From: Artemisia argyi | Taxonomy: Eukaryota > Streptophyta > Magnoliopsida > Asterales > Asteraceae | Assembly: GCA_030686995.1 (NCBI GenBank) | Contig: CM060704.1 | Coordinates: 121,064,042 to 121,128,041, forward strand | DNA length: 64,000 nt | Direction: 5' to 3' | Program-made: the position numbers and the translations under genes | The notes under the pieces: generated by a model | Told to the model about the DNA's origin: nothing | Seen by the model: the letters and a program-made list of their open reading frames with translations, nothing else | Database searches by the model: none | Shown here: positions 10,449 to 20,457 of the stretch, one piece after another | Layout of the letters: every line of letters starts with the position of its first letter | Numbering within the stretch: the first letter of the stretch is position 1

Positions 10449-11520
10449 TGTGGAAAACTAGAAGGGGGGTTGAATAGTTTACCGTTTAAAATCTTTTTAA
10501 CTTGTTTGATTAGCTTTGAAACTTTCCGTTTGATCAAAGATATATATACACAAACACAATATATAGCATGCAAGTAAATAAAAGAAACGATCAAACCACA
10601 ACACGAGTATTTATCGTGGTTCGGCTACAAGGACTCTTTTTTCTTGCCCTACGTCCACGCCCCGAGTATCCAACTCGAGAGTTTCTTTCACTAGTTAACA
10701 AGCTCCTTTCACCGGCGGAGAAAACCTTACACGTCGCTTATACACGTTTACCGACACTAAGCTAGATGTCGAGTTCTTTTACAAGGGTACAACCACTCCC
10801 GTTAGTTCTTTTACAAGGGTACAACAACTCCCGTCACACTTTGTATTTTGAGGACTAAAATACTAACCGATCACTACTGAAAATACACAATCAAATGAAG
10901 TGTAAACTACACAAGTCTTGCAACGTTGTGTTGAATACTTGTAACTTTTTATGAACTCGTGAATCTCTTTGCTACAAAAAGAAACTTCACATATGAAATG
11001 TTAAAGGGTTAGATGAAAGAATGAATGAATGTGTGTAAAATATGATGTGGAGTGATAAGCCAAAAATCAAACTTGTGGCTTAGTATTTATAGCAAAACCT
11101 TCTGCAGGCCTGGCGGATACGGCGGAACCCTCAGATGGGTTCCGCCCGTGTACCCACAGGGTTCCGCCGGGCTTGCAGTTGGTTTTGCAATAAATCTTGC
11201 AAACCAAACAATGTCACATCTCATTATACCTAGTCAAACACAAAACTTGCAAGCAAACATATGGTTAGTCAAACACACTTTCTTTCTATAAATGTATATT
11301 GACAAAACTTGCCATAAATGTGATGTGATATTTCTATTTTAAGAAATAAAAAGTGTTGTGTTTTATGAAATGTAAAATGTAGCAAAAGTCTAGTTGATGC
11401 AAATCTTTAAAACTAAGATTATGTTTTACTTAGAAACTAAAGTTTACATTTTGTCGTTAACAAAACTTAGCAAAGATCGTAAAATATAAATAACGTTTTT
11501 AGGCAATATTTGTATTAACA
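10449..11520 (-). repeat. 5' LTR of the Copia element
   Basis: A 1072-bp block with TGTTAATACA at its outer end and CCACA at its inner end on the minus strand (TG...CA). The inner end is set by the primer site; the outer end is set by the return of Gypsy-LTR sequence at 11521. It carries the fourth GC-rich word block (11102-11178). A 27-bp run is duplicated near 10765-10835 (TTCTTTTACAAGGGTACAAC, twice). The matching 3' LTR is outside the window, so the ends are inferred from a single copy. Confidence 0.7.
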
Positions 11521-11604
11521 AACGATTTAGGGCAATATTTGATCAAATAAATTCAATTCCGGGCTTAAATGACCCCCTAAAAATGGATCATTTTTCGCCT
11601 CATT
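11521..11604 (-). repeat. End fragment of the Gypsy LTR family
   Basis: These 84 bp match the terminal part of both solo LTRs in the window (AACGATTTAGGGCAATATTT through TTTTTCGCCTCAT) with a few differences. The Copia LTR abuts it, so the Copia element inserted into an older copy of this Gypsy LTR. The rest of that older copy should lie left of the window. The last bases of the LTR (CA) are degraded. Confidence 0.8.
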
Positions 11605-11607
11605 AGT

Positions 11608-11736
11608 CATCGTCCATGGAGCAAATAGGCTACTGAGATTCGTGATCTGCGTAAAGGGGTTTGTGTTTGGCTTGGAATTTTTAACACAACTGAATAAGCT
11701 GCTAAAGCTTATGATGTCGCGGCTATAATCACAAGG
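11608..11736 (+). pseudogene. AP2/ERF DNA-binding domain remnant
   Basis: Conceptual translation reads HRPWSK-stop-ATEIRDLRKG, then VCVWLGIFNTTE-stop-AAKAYDVAAI. This is the core of a plant AP2/ERF domain (consensus around RPWGKWAAEIRD, RVWLGTFxTAEEAAxAYD). It keeps the WLG and AAxAYD hallmarks, which place it in the ERF/DREB superfamily, and has two in-frame stops, the first at the conserved tryptophan codon after the lysine. The N-terminal part is lost where the Gypsy LTR fragment abuts at 11604. After 11736 the sequence continues GTTTG, a possible splice donor. It cannot bind DNA. The parent gene cannot be named from 43 codons. Confidence 0.78.
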
Positions 11737-12800
11737 TTTGTTTATTTTGCTATTTTGTCAAACGTTCAAGACCTGCCACAATTAGTGCTCCATTGTTTTG
11801 GACGTACTATAATGACAAGTGATATTATCGTGTACAGGGGCCAAGGAGGAAACGCCGCAAGGACTTCAAACGCCCTTCACAAATGATCACATCAGGTGCA
11901 TCTTCAGTATGGTTTCAAGGGTAAGCTTCTCTTCGTAATTTTGCAGGTGACTTCTCTTGGTTTGGAAAGCACATAATACTTTTTAATGGTACAATTATTT
12001 GCAGGTTTTTCTTTAAATATATATTGAGTGCGTTTGGTCATGCTTGCTTTGCTGATGCTTTTTGATTTTGACGTTGTTATTATAGTGCGATAGGTTGTTA
12101 GTGGTATTGCGTTATTGGTTGGGTCTAGAGAATATAAGTTCTTATGTTTCCAGATTGCTTTTACTATGAAATCTGCTCCACATGAGTTTGGAGGTAATCT
12201 TGACCTCAGGTTTGGTGAGCCAACTATGGTAATAATTATTAAGTTTTTTTCTTAACTTTTTTTTTAAATCGTTCCTTATTGTTTTTCAAAGTGAAAATAT
12301 AGTCTAATGAGAGAAGGAAATATTCTCATTTTTAAATAAACCAAAATCTCAAAACTGAGGATACCATTGTCAGTGTTTCAGATTGCGTTTTATAGTAATC
12401 ATCTAACCACTTTTGGGTAACAAACCTCTGTCGGTTATCAATTTTGAGTGAACGGTACTTACGTTATGATAGCTACTTTAGAACATAGACGTAAAGGTGC
12501 TATATATACTATGGTTCTCTATAGCTTTATAATTTACCGGTTAGGTGTCTTTATACTTTTTTAATGTAACATTGTTTCCTTTGTTTTGCTTCTGCAGCTT
12601 ATGCTTTATACATGGCTCTCATACTGTCTACTGTGGCTTCCAGCTGAAGAAGCTTCATATGCACCTAATGGTCATAAGCCAATAACACAAGTACAACAAC
12701 GCACAAGTACAACAACACCATCTTTGTGATTCAATTTGCTTGAAACTTAAAATCATTATGGCTACTAAATCAGTAAACCTATGTGATTCAATTTGCTATA
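11737..12800. other. Intron-like AT-rich stretch with possible decayed exon pieces
   Basis: No intact gene. A segment near 11838-11922 follows a splice-acceptor-like ACAG and is open (PRRKRRKDFKRPSQ...), ending near GGTAAGC. Another open piece near 12170-12230 reads APHEFGGNLDLRFGEP. Both could be exons of the gene that supplied the AP2 domain, but neither matches a domain I can name. Confidence 0.3.
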
Positions 12801-12810
12801 GAGGTTAAAA

Positions 12811-14535
12811 TTGGTACAGAAGTTTGGTACACATGGGACTGTTAGCCAACCGAATGGTATTGATAAGCCGTCTACATCATATGCTAGTGCGACTTCTAAT
12901 GAACCTAAGAAATAATCGTCCAACTTTCGTAGGTTGGAGTGTAGCAAGAAAACGAATGGTGTGGACCTTACTGTCCCTATGAAAGTGGTTGAAGAGGTTA
13001 ACACTATGTATGAGAATACTCTCTATGGTTATTTCCTTGGTAAACGCATTGCTTTTCCAGTTGTTGATTACTATGTACGCAATGTGTGGGCTAAGTATGG
13101 CATTCAAAAGGTTATGATGAATGCGAAGGGTTTCTTCTTCTTTAAGTTTACCTCTCAGAAAGGTGTTGAAGATGTACTTGAGAACGACCCGTGGATGATT
13201 AGGAATGTGCCTATAATACTTAAAAATTGGATTTTAAACACTAATCTCCTCAAAGAGGATTTGTCCAACATTCCGGTGTGGGTTAAATTCCATGATGTCC
13301 CTCTTGCTATGTTCTCGGATGATGGTCTTAGTCTTCTAGCCACATTGATTGGTACGCCGAAAATGTTAGATGCTTATACTAGTCAAATATGCTTAGAGTC
13401 ATGGGGTCGAAGTAGTTTTGCTAGGTGCTTGATTGAAGTCATGGCGGATCAGGTGCTTAGGGAGAGCCTCACTGTTGAGATACCATTACTTGATGGGACG
13501 GGTTCTACTATTGAAAAGATTCGGGTTGAATACGAGTGGAAACCGCCTCGGTGTGATACGTGTAAGCTTTTTAGTCATACGCTGCTTGATTGTCCTAAGT
13601 TTGTTCCACCTCTTACTCAGCCTAAACAGAGTGTTAATGATGGTTTTCAAACGGTCAATAACAAGAATAAGGGTAAGAATGGTGGTCACAATGCTCCGGG
13701 TAAAGGAGGTGTTACTAAACCTGCTATGGGTCCTAAGTTTAGGTATCAACCTAAAGCGCCTCCTCCTGAACCAAAGGTGGATACTACCAAGAAGAAGGCC
13801 GCTGGTGTGGCTAGTACGAGTGGTACAAAGATTGCTACATCAAACCGGTTTGATGCCCTTCATATGGATGATACTGATGACTTTGGCATTCCTACCAATG
13901 AAGTGACTATGGATGTGAATTCTGGTATTCCAAAGGAAGCTAAGGAGGATGGGTTTTTAAAGACTAATAATGCATCACAAGAACTGCTTGCGAGTGATTC
14001 AACGGGAACAAAGGAGGTTGGTTCTACTCCTATAGTTGAGAAAATTGGGGAGCTTGAAAAGATACTTATTGATGGGAAAGCTACTCTTGTGGATGATGAT
14101 GGTCATCCTATTCAAAAGGTTGATTATTCGGGGTCTACTTCTTCTACTAAGAGAGTTAACCCATTCTCTAAGGTGGGAAAGATTGTTGTTTCAGACAGTG
14201 ATGAAGACGAGGTTGTAAATACGTTTGATGAGTCCATGAACCTATTTGGTGGTGGTCATGATCGTGAAGATGATTATGATGACTATGCGGATCAGGTTTA
14301 CGATCTTCCAGGGAATTTGGATGCTTTATATGACATGTATGGTATCAAGCTCCAAGGTCTTGGTAGAAAGTAATTTTGTTTTCATAGAAGTCTAATGGTA
14401 TCTTTTGAGTAGTGGTTTTTTCTTATTTAGAGAATTGGAAGTATCTTATTATGTAAGCTTTTCTGCCTATGTAACGGGCTGAGATATGGGATTCACCCAC
14501 ATCCTTTGTACTTAAACTTTTTTTCAAGTAATATA
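12811..14535 (+). mobile_element. LINE-like element reduced to ORF1 and a 3' tail
   Basis: It contains the 12934-14373 ORF1, then about 160 bp of 3' non-coding DNA typical of plant L1 elements (GGGCTGAGATATGGGATTC, a GTACTT run, then a GTAATATATTTACC-like end). The ORF2 endonuclease/reverse transcriptase, which should follow ORF1, is missing, so ORF1 runs almost directly into the tail. Upstream, 12811-12915 is open in the same frame (PSTSYASATSNEPKK) up to a stop, which indicates a truncated ORF1 N-terminus. No clear target duplication was seen. Confidence 0.6.
12934..14373 (+). CDS. LINE ORF1-like protein: DUF4283 and zinc knuckle
   Basis: An ORF of 479 codons. Residues about 25-170 match the DUF4283 domain of plant L1-type ORF1 proteins: YGYFLGKRIAFPVVDYYVRN, FFFFKFTSQKGVEDVLENDP, PIILKNW and VWVKFHDVPL. 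At about residue 207 comes a CCHC-type knuckle (PPRCDTCKLFSHTLLDCPK). Together they suggest a nucleic-acid chaperone that packages the element RNA. The C-terminal half is low-complexity and acidic. The annotated start follows a stop codon in an older, longer frame, so the true N-terminus is lost. With no reverse transcriptase beside it, any movement would need help in trans. Confidence 0.72.
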   Translation: MECSKKTNGVDLTVPMKVVEEVNTMYENTLYGYFLGKRIAFPVVDYYVRNVWAKYGIQKVMMNAKGFFFFKFTSQKGVEDVLENDPWMIRNVPIILKNWILNTNLLKEDLSNIPVWVKFHDVPLAMFSDDGLSLLATLIGTPKMLDAYTSQICLESWGRSSFARCLIEVMADQVLRESLTVEIPLLDGTGSTIEKIRVEYEWKPPRCDTCKLFSHTLLDCPKFVPPLTQPKQSVNDGFQTVNNKNKGKNGGHNAPGKGGVTKPAMGPKFRYQPKAPPPEPKVDTTKKKAAGVASTSGTKIATSNRFDALHMDDTDDFGIPTNEVTMDVNSGIPKEAKEDGFLKTNNASQELLASDSTGTKEVGSTPIVEKIGELEKILIDGKATLVDDDGHPIQKVDYSGSTSSTKRVNPFSKVGKIVVSDSDEDEVVNTFDESMNLFGGGHDREDDYDDYADQVYDLPGNLDALYDMYGIKLQGLGRK

Positions 14536-17195
14536 TTTACCGAGTCTTTGACCTTTTACCCAGAAATACTTTTTGATGATATGAAGCATTTTTCATGTGT
14601 GACTATATTATGTCAACTTACGACAATTCTTGAACTTATATTTATCTAATACATAAAGTGACTAATATGGAAATAATATTGTCTAGGTGCCCCCTTCCAG
14701 TCGTTGGCTTTATATACATCAGTAAAAATATTCACTCTTCTTAAGAGGTAATTTTAGTCTATTTGCATCTACATTTTTAAGCTGTGTATCAACTCATGTG
14801 TCGATATAATTTTTGTTCTAGAGTCTGACATGTGTAATCAACATTGGTGATCAGAAACCGAGGGATAAAAACAAGACAAAGAAGTGTTGCTTGAAAATTT
14901 GAGGAGCCTAAGAATTTGAAGACCGTCGCGGAGACGTGGACTAACCTAGCTGTAACTCATTACAAGCTGAACTTGAGCGTAGAATGGTTTGGCTAAGATT
15001 TTTAAGCAAAAAAAGATATGCTTATGTTTGTGATTTATTCATATAAAAGTTAACATTAAAACCCATAATACTTGGCTATTTTGATAAGCTTGAAGTCAAA
15101 AAGTTTCTAAGATTTCCCTTTTTTTAAATGCTTTATGCAACATTATGTTACAAAACTTTCTAATTCAATACTAAGGTTTGTTTCGCTTGGCAACCAGTTT
15201 GGAAGAAGCATTTTTAATAATTATTGATAAATTTGTTATATGATGTATGAATATGAAATTAGCAGTTTTTGTCTTAATTGTTCCTGGTCATTTTCTTTTT
15301 GCAGACCACAAAGCTTACAGAAGTTACAGAGTCTAATTTGCGCATTTAAGGTGTTGGCTGAAGATGTTGGGAATTTGCATAAGGTGTTGGCTAAAGAAGA
15401 CTGCTTTTTCCGGAGCTAAAATGTAAACATGGCAAGTGATAGTTGTTGCTGCAATAGAAATTGTGAGTCATCAGTTCTATCTCTTTAATTTTATGACATC
15501 ATGTTGTATAGTTCAGTCACATTAGTAGCTAATTTGAATAGCAGAATCATAATAGGATCTTATTGCTTATCATTTGACTTCATATGGTTGTTAGTCTCTA
15601 TAGTTGGTCTCACTGTTTATTGGTTTTATATGGATAAATATATAACCAAAAAATAATGTTAAGTACAAATAGAATGTGGCAGAGGTATCCATTAACCTCA
15701 ACCAAAACGCTTGATAAATTAGCGCTTATGACAGACTATAAACACTACAACCTAGTTATATAAAACCATGAGTAAACCCCTTTACCCATGGTATAGTAGC
15801 TTAGTTTAGCTAATCCAGAAGTAATGAAGTTATTATCTTATAAGGTAGCGAGACAAATTTGTTTTATATGGTAGAATCTTAGATTGCGAGTATTATATAG
15901 ATACCTCAAATATAGTAATGTGTAGCTACTAAATATTGTACAATCAATACGTTTACTTTCATATCACTTTTGAGATACTCATTATAAAATACTCGCTATG
16001 GTACGGGGTTGCAATTCAGCATGTGTCCAAAATTTGGTATGCTTGGGGGGTTAGGCTCACGGTTTATAATTTTGACCCAGAGTTATATGATCACCCCATT
16101 TTCACCCACACTTATAATTACCTGTTTTGATTTAAATTGGCCCTGTTAAGAATGCATATAAAGACTAGAGAAGCAGCTGGAATGTTAACAGTTGATTGGG
16201 AAAATCGAGTCTGCCACTTTATGTTATTTTGATTTGACAGAGAAAAACATCCTAATTCAATACAAGGTAACAAAACAGATAATTTAAACACTATAAACTG
16301 ATTATCATGACTTTAAGACCAAAATTCTTATATCACTTCCAAAATGCAACTTAAAACACTCATTTACACATCTTTTATTATCTTTACTTGCCAGAGCGCA
16401 TCTTTTATTGTTTTCACTGCTTCAAGTGATTGCTACAGGGTGTGAAAGAAGTATAATCCAGCAAGAAAAACCGCCAGTTCACCTGCACCACCTGCAGGTC
16501 TAAAGTGAACTGCTAAATAATTAAGAATCACAATTCAGAATCAACTCCGATTTGATGCTTGGAGCATAAATAGTAGTTGGGTAACGGGTCGAAACAGATA
16601 GGTTTGTAATATGGGTCAATCCGAATTTAGTTATTAGTTCTTCATAAAATACTCATGTGTTAAACATGATTATGGAATGTGTTATTTCAATGTTGTTCTA
16701 TCCCTTTTTTCGCACAACACCCCGCAGCAACGCACGGGCTTCCCACCTCGTTATTAATAACATTTTTGGGCTCTTCGTTGTTGGTCATAACAATGAGCGG
16801 ACCTAGGGGATTTTCGGGGTTCACGGGAACCGATGGTGTTTACCACCTAGTGTAAATTTTCACTAAAAATCTCAATTTCTTTCAAATGAACCTATTATTG
16901 AAATTTTGTGTTATACAAAATAGCATGTCTTGTTTAGTTAGTCTACTAATATGTCAATGAAAATACATGTTTTTTATTTTTTTTATTTTAATATTGTTAA
17001 TAATGAAATCATACATTTTTGTTCATTTTTATTTCCTTTATACTCGGAAAAAAAGTTTTGTACACATCGTTCCTTAGAGTTTTGAGTCCGCACCCGGTCA
17101 TAACTTTAATATATTCTTAATATATGTTAGTCGCTTGGATTGTATATTTCGAAAGGCATATATAGACGATTTATTTAAGATATAAGATCATTTGA
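14536..17195. other. AT-rich intergenic DNA with no supported gene
   Basis: I find no ORF with recognisable content. A short open piece at 15310-15420 twice encodes a VLAEDVGNLHKVLAKED-like phrase; it may be a decayed exon or a chance duplication. Around 16720-16765 (CCCGCAGCAACGCACGGG) the sequence looks like the GC-rich 3' hairpin of a plant Helitron, but the terminal CTRR is not clear. Confidence 0.5.
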
Positions 17196-17804
17196 GAACC
17201 AAACATTTTTTACATACTAAGGGATTAATCTCCACTCTTCATCTTCCCTCCATCTTTATTTAATTTAATAGATGAGATTAATCCCAACAATTTAAAAAAC
17301 TCACTTTCATCATTTTTTTTCAAATATTAATATCTTTCAAACCGTTAATCGTTAAGCGAAAAAAAATATACCGTTACGACGATCATTTAATTATCTTTCT
17401 ATAGATAGGTTATTTGATATATTTTCAACAAATTTTTTTTTTCACGTTTTTTTTCGTAGCCGAAAAAAATCATATATGATATTACATGATATATCATATA
17501 TGATATGTAATATCATATATGATACAGTATGTAATATCATATATGATTTTTTTGGCCACGAAAAAAAACGGAAAAAAACGAGAAAAAAAAATTGTCAAAA
17601 ATATATCAAATAGCCTATCTATAGAAAGATAATTAAATGCTCGTCGCGATGGTGTAATTATTTTCGCTTAACAATTAACGGTTTAAGAGATATTTAAATT
17701 ATAAAAAATGAGTGAAATATTAAAATGATTTTAATCTCAACCATTAATTTCTTTTTAAATGAATGGTATGATAAGTCCCTTTGTATGTAAGAAAAATTTG
17801 GTAT
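17196..17804. mobile_element. Foldback (long-TIR) element
   Basis: The left arm (ACCAAACATTTTTTACATAC...) returns as a degenerate inverted copy at the right end, and complementarity continues inward through GATAATTAAATG and the CGTTAAGCG region for roughly 250 bp per arm. The centre (17467-17545) holds repeats of the 12-bp palindrome ATCATATATGAT. There is no coding capacity. A target duplication is not clear, so the superfamily (Mutator-like or other) is undecided. Confidence 0.65.
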
Positions 17805-18068
17805 TTAATATAACTCTCATCTTTATTTAATATTTCTGGTTTTTACTTGACAAAGCTTGTGAAAGACTTTTGGAAGATGAGTAATTGATGAGGCTGGCTA
17901 TTATACATTGGGTAAAAGAATCTTTGATCAACTCTTGGAAATAAGTCAAATACTAGTAATATCTTCCAAGTTTAACAAATTTTCGACAATTTGTCCCTTT
18001 TTTGTGATGACGCTTTGATTTTGACCATTGTGATGAACATCTAGATAATCATGTAAGCTGTAAAAATT

Positions 18069-18077
18069 TAAGTTAAA
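18069..18077. other. Target site duplication (left) of the 18078-23253 MULE
   Basis: TAAGTTAAA directly before the TIR, repeated exactly at 23254-23262 after the right TIR. A 9-bp duplication is the Mutator superfamily hallmark. Confidence 0.88.
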
Positions 18078-18224
18078 GAGTTAATGTCATTTTTCGTCCC
18101 TATGGTTTGCCGTTTTAATCACGTTTAGTCACTGCCGTTAAATTTCTTCAGATTTGGTCTCCGTGGTTTACAAACCCATACGGGTTTGGTCTCTCTGAAG
18201 GGTATTTTTGTCATTTGACAAAAA

Positions 18225-18620
18225 AAATTCGAAAAAAAGGGCTGCATATTTGTTGAAGTGCTAATCTTGCCCTCTGAATTGGAAAAAAATTCTAAAAAAA
18301 AATTTTAATTAAATTTTTTTAAAAAAAAAATTCAAAAAAAAAAATTTAATTAAATTATTAATTAAAAAAATTCAAAAAAATTATTGAAAAATTCAAAAAA
18401 TATTACAAAATTCTTGAAAAATTCGAAAAAAATTCTAAAAAAAAATTTAATTAACTTTTTTTAATAAAAAAAAATTATTAAAATTTTTATTAAAAATTCT
18501 AAAAAAAAATTAATAAAAATATCTTTAGAATGTTTTTCCAATTTTTTAAGAAAAAATTTTATTAAAATTTTTTTTTAGAATTTTTTTATTAAAAATTTGA
18601 AAATTTTTTAAGAAAAAATC
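18225..18620. repeat. A/T homopolymer-rich block of the MULE, left
   Basis: Almost entirely runs of A and T with scattered TTCAAAAAAA and AATTAAATTA units. A sister block lies at 20035-20430. The two flank the GCTTATT section. They have no coding potential. Confidence 0.7.
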
Positions 18621-18789
18621 AAGATCAAAGTTCATTTTAGTCAACTAAAAGCAAAAATCAAAAAGTCAAATTTCTTAGTGCTTGCAGAAAACCAAAAGTT
18701 CAAAGAATTTTAAAGAATTTTGTAGTAACTTTCAGACCTTGAGCTTTTCAGATATTAAAGTCCTCCACTTAATCTTTGAAAATTCATAG

Positions 18790-19790
18790 TTGGCTTATTT
18801 TTGGGATTTTTTCTAAGTGCTTATTCAAGCTTGTGAAAAGGCCTGCAGGGTCAAGTCTCACTTTGCACCAGGGCACCTTTGTGTTTTTGGTCAAAGTTCA
18901 AACCCCCCTCCAGGGTGCAAATCAAAAGGATAGGTCTTACTTTTTAGCTTTTTGAAAAGCTCTTCAGTAGTACTTTTTAGATTTGGAATAAAATTGGATC
19001 TCAGTATTGAGTAGCATAGCTAATTTTGTCTTTAAAGATTGCTTATTTCACTCAGGTATACTGAGTCATCAGTATAAGACCACCAATTTCATAAGTCCAT
19101 AAATTGTTCATTAGTGGGACCCACCTTTAGCTTTTTGGCTTTTTTGGAAACCCTAATAAGCCAAGTTGTTGAATCAGGGCATATTTTGTATTTGTGAGCT
19201 TATTTAGACCTAGTAATCAGTGCTTTTAAGTTGTTCATTTCACCAAAGAGTTCTGAGACCTCAGGTTTTGTCTCATTTTCATAAGTGCTTATCTGGCTTA
19301 TTTGTGGAAGTTAGGTCTTGACTCTTGGCTTATTTGAAAGCCCTATAGCTTATCTTCAAAGTTCAGGCTTAAAATTGGATCCCTGGTCCATTGTGTGGAA
19401 CCCACACAGGCTTGCAAGTTGCCCATTTAGCTTATTTTGGTCTGTCAATAAGCCAAGTGCTTATTTGCCCTTCCTGGCTTATTATGAGTGCTCATTTGAA
19501 TCTTTTATGCTTATTTCTTCATATTATTGTTAGTTGTTGGTTAATTTTGGGTTGTGGCTCAATAGTGTAGCTTATTCAAGCAATTCCAAATCCTAATAAG
19601 CCATTGGCTTATTCTGTCTTGTTCATAAGCTCACCATTTGCTTATTCTTGATACTCAACCAAAATTCCTTTATTAAAGTTGCTTATAAATAGTATATAAA
19701 CATATTTGAAAAAGAAAAATCCAAAAAAGACCAAAATAATAGAAGTGGTATCTTCTATTTAAGCTATTTAGCTTATTCTCAGCATTTTGT
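18790..19790. repeat. Interspersed GCTTATT / AATAAGC word array
   Basis: The 7-mer GCTTATT (often as GGCTTATT or AGTGCTTATT) and its complement occur about 20 times in 1 kb at irregular spacing, far above expectation for this composition. The copies do not form a tandem array and no longer unit repeats with them. The section lies inside the MULE and is flanked by A/T-rich blocks. Confidence 0.65.
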
Positions 19791-20034
19791 AAAAGCAATT
19801 TTCATTTTTATATTTTTCTTAGGTTCCTGGTATCTTGTAATATTTTTAGTAATTTTTCCAGATTTTTCTCTTTTCATTTAATACTTTTCATAATTTAATT
19901 TAGTTTTTATTAATTAATAATTAGTTTTTAATTAATAATAAATATTTAAAAAGTCAGAAAAATACAAATTTAATTTTAAAATTAGTTTTAAGTTATTTTA
20001 GATTTTTCCAAATATTATTTTCATTTTTCTAGTG

Positions 20035-20430
20035 TAATTTAAAAAAAAAATTAGAATGTTTTTAAAAAAAAATTTAAGAAAATTTATTATTAAATTTTTT
20101 TTAGAATTTTTTTTTATTAAAAATTTGAAAATTTTTTAAGAAAATTTTTTTAGAATTTTTTTCGAATTTTTTAAGAAAAAATTTTATTAGAATTTTTTTT
20201 TTCAAATTATTTTTTTTGGAAAAAAAATTTTCGTCAAAAAAAATTTTTTTTTTAGAAATTTTTTCGAATTTTTTAAGAAAAAATTTTATTAGAATTTTTT
20301 TTTTTTTTTTTGAAAATTTTTCGAATTTTTTGGAATAAAAATTTTTTTTTAGAATGTTTTTCGAATTTTTTAGAAAAAAAAATTTTTTAAGAAAATTTTT
20401 TTAGAATTTTTTTATTAAAATTTTTTTTAA
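20035..20430. repeat. A/T homopolymer-rich block of the MULE, right
   Basis: The same composition as 18225-18620: runs of A and T with TTTTTAGAATTTTTT-like units. It ends at a short phrase resembling the MULE TIR (GGTCCCTGTGGTTTGCAT, about 20440-20457). Confidence 0.7.
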
Positions 20431-20457
20431 TCATGATTGGTCCCTGTGGTTTGCATA

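Larger units (their letters stand above)
1..11520 (-). mobile_element. SIRE/Maximus-like Ty1/Copia retrotransposon, cut by left window edge
   Basis: A long retroelement read right to left. Order along the minus strand is 5' LTR (11520-10449), initiator-Met primer site, gag, protease, integrase, reverse transcriptase, RNase H, then two ORFs after pol (3218-2149 and 1112-213). Integrase before reverse transcriptase defines the Copia superfamily. Long LTRs, a long gag with one zinc knuckle and coding capacity after pol (the env-like position) suggest the SIRE/Maximus lineage. No second copy of the LTR is visible before position 1, so the 3' LTR should lie outside. Frameshifts, stops and a nested solo LTR show that it is dead. 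Its right flank is a fragment of the same Gypsy LTR that invaded it. Confidence 0.75.

Noticed and set aside
16700..16770. Possible Helitron 3' end (CCCGCAGCAACGCACGGG)
   Set aside because: The hairpin is imperfect, no CTRR terminus follows at the right distance and I found no partner 5' end.
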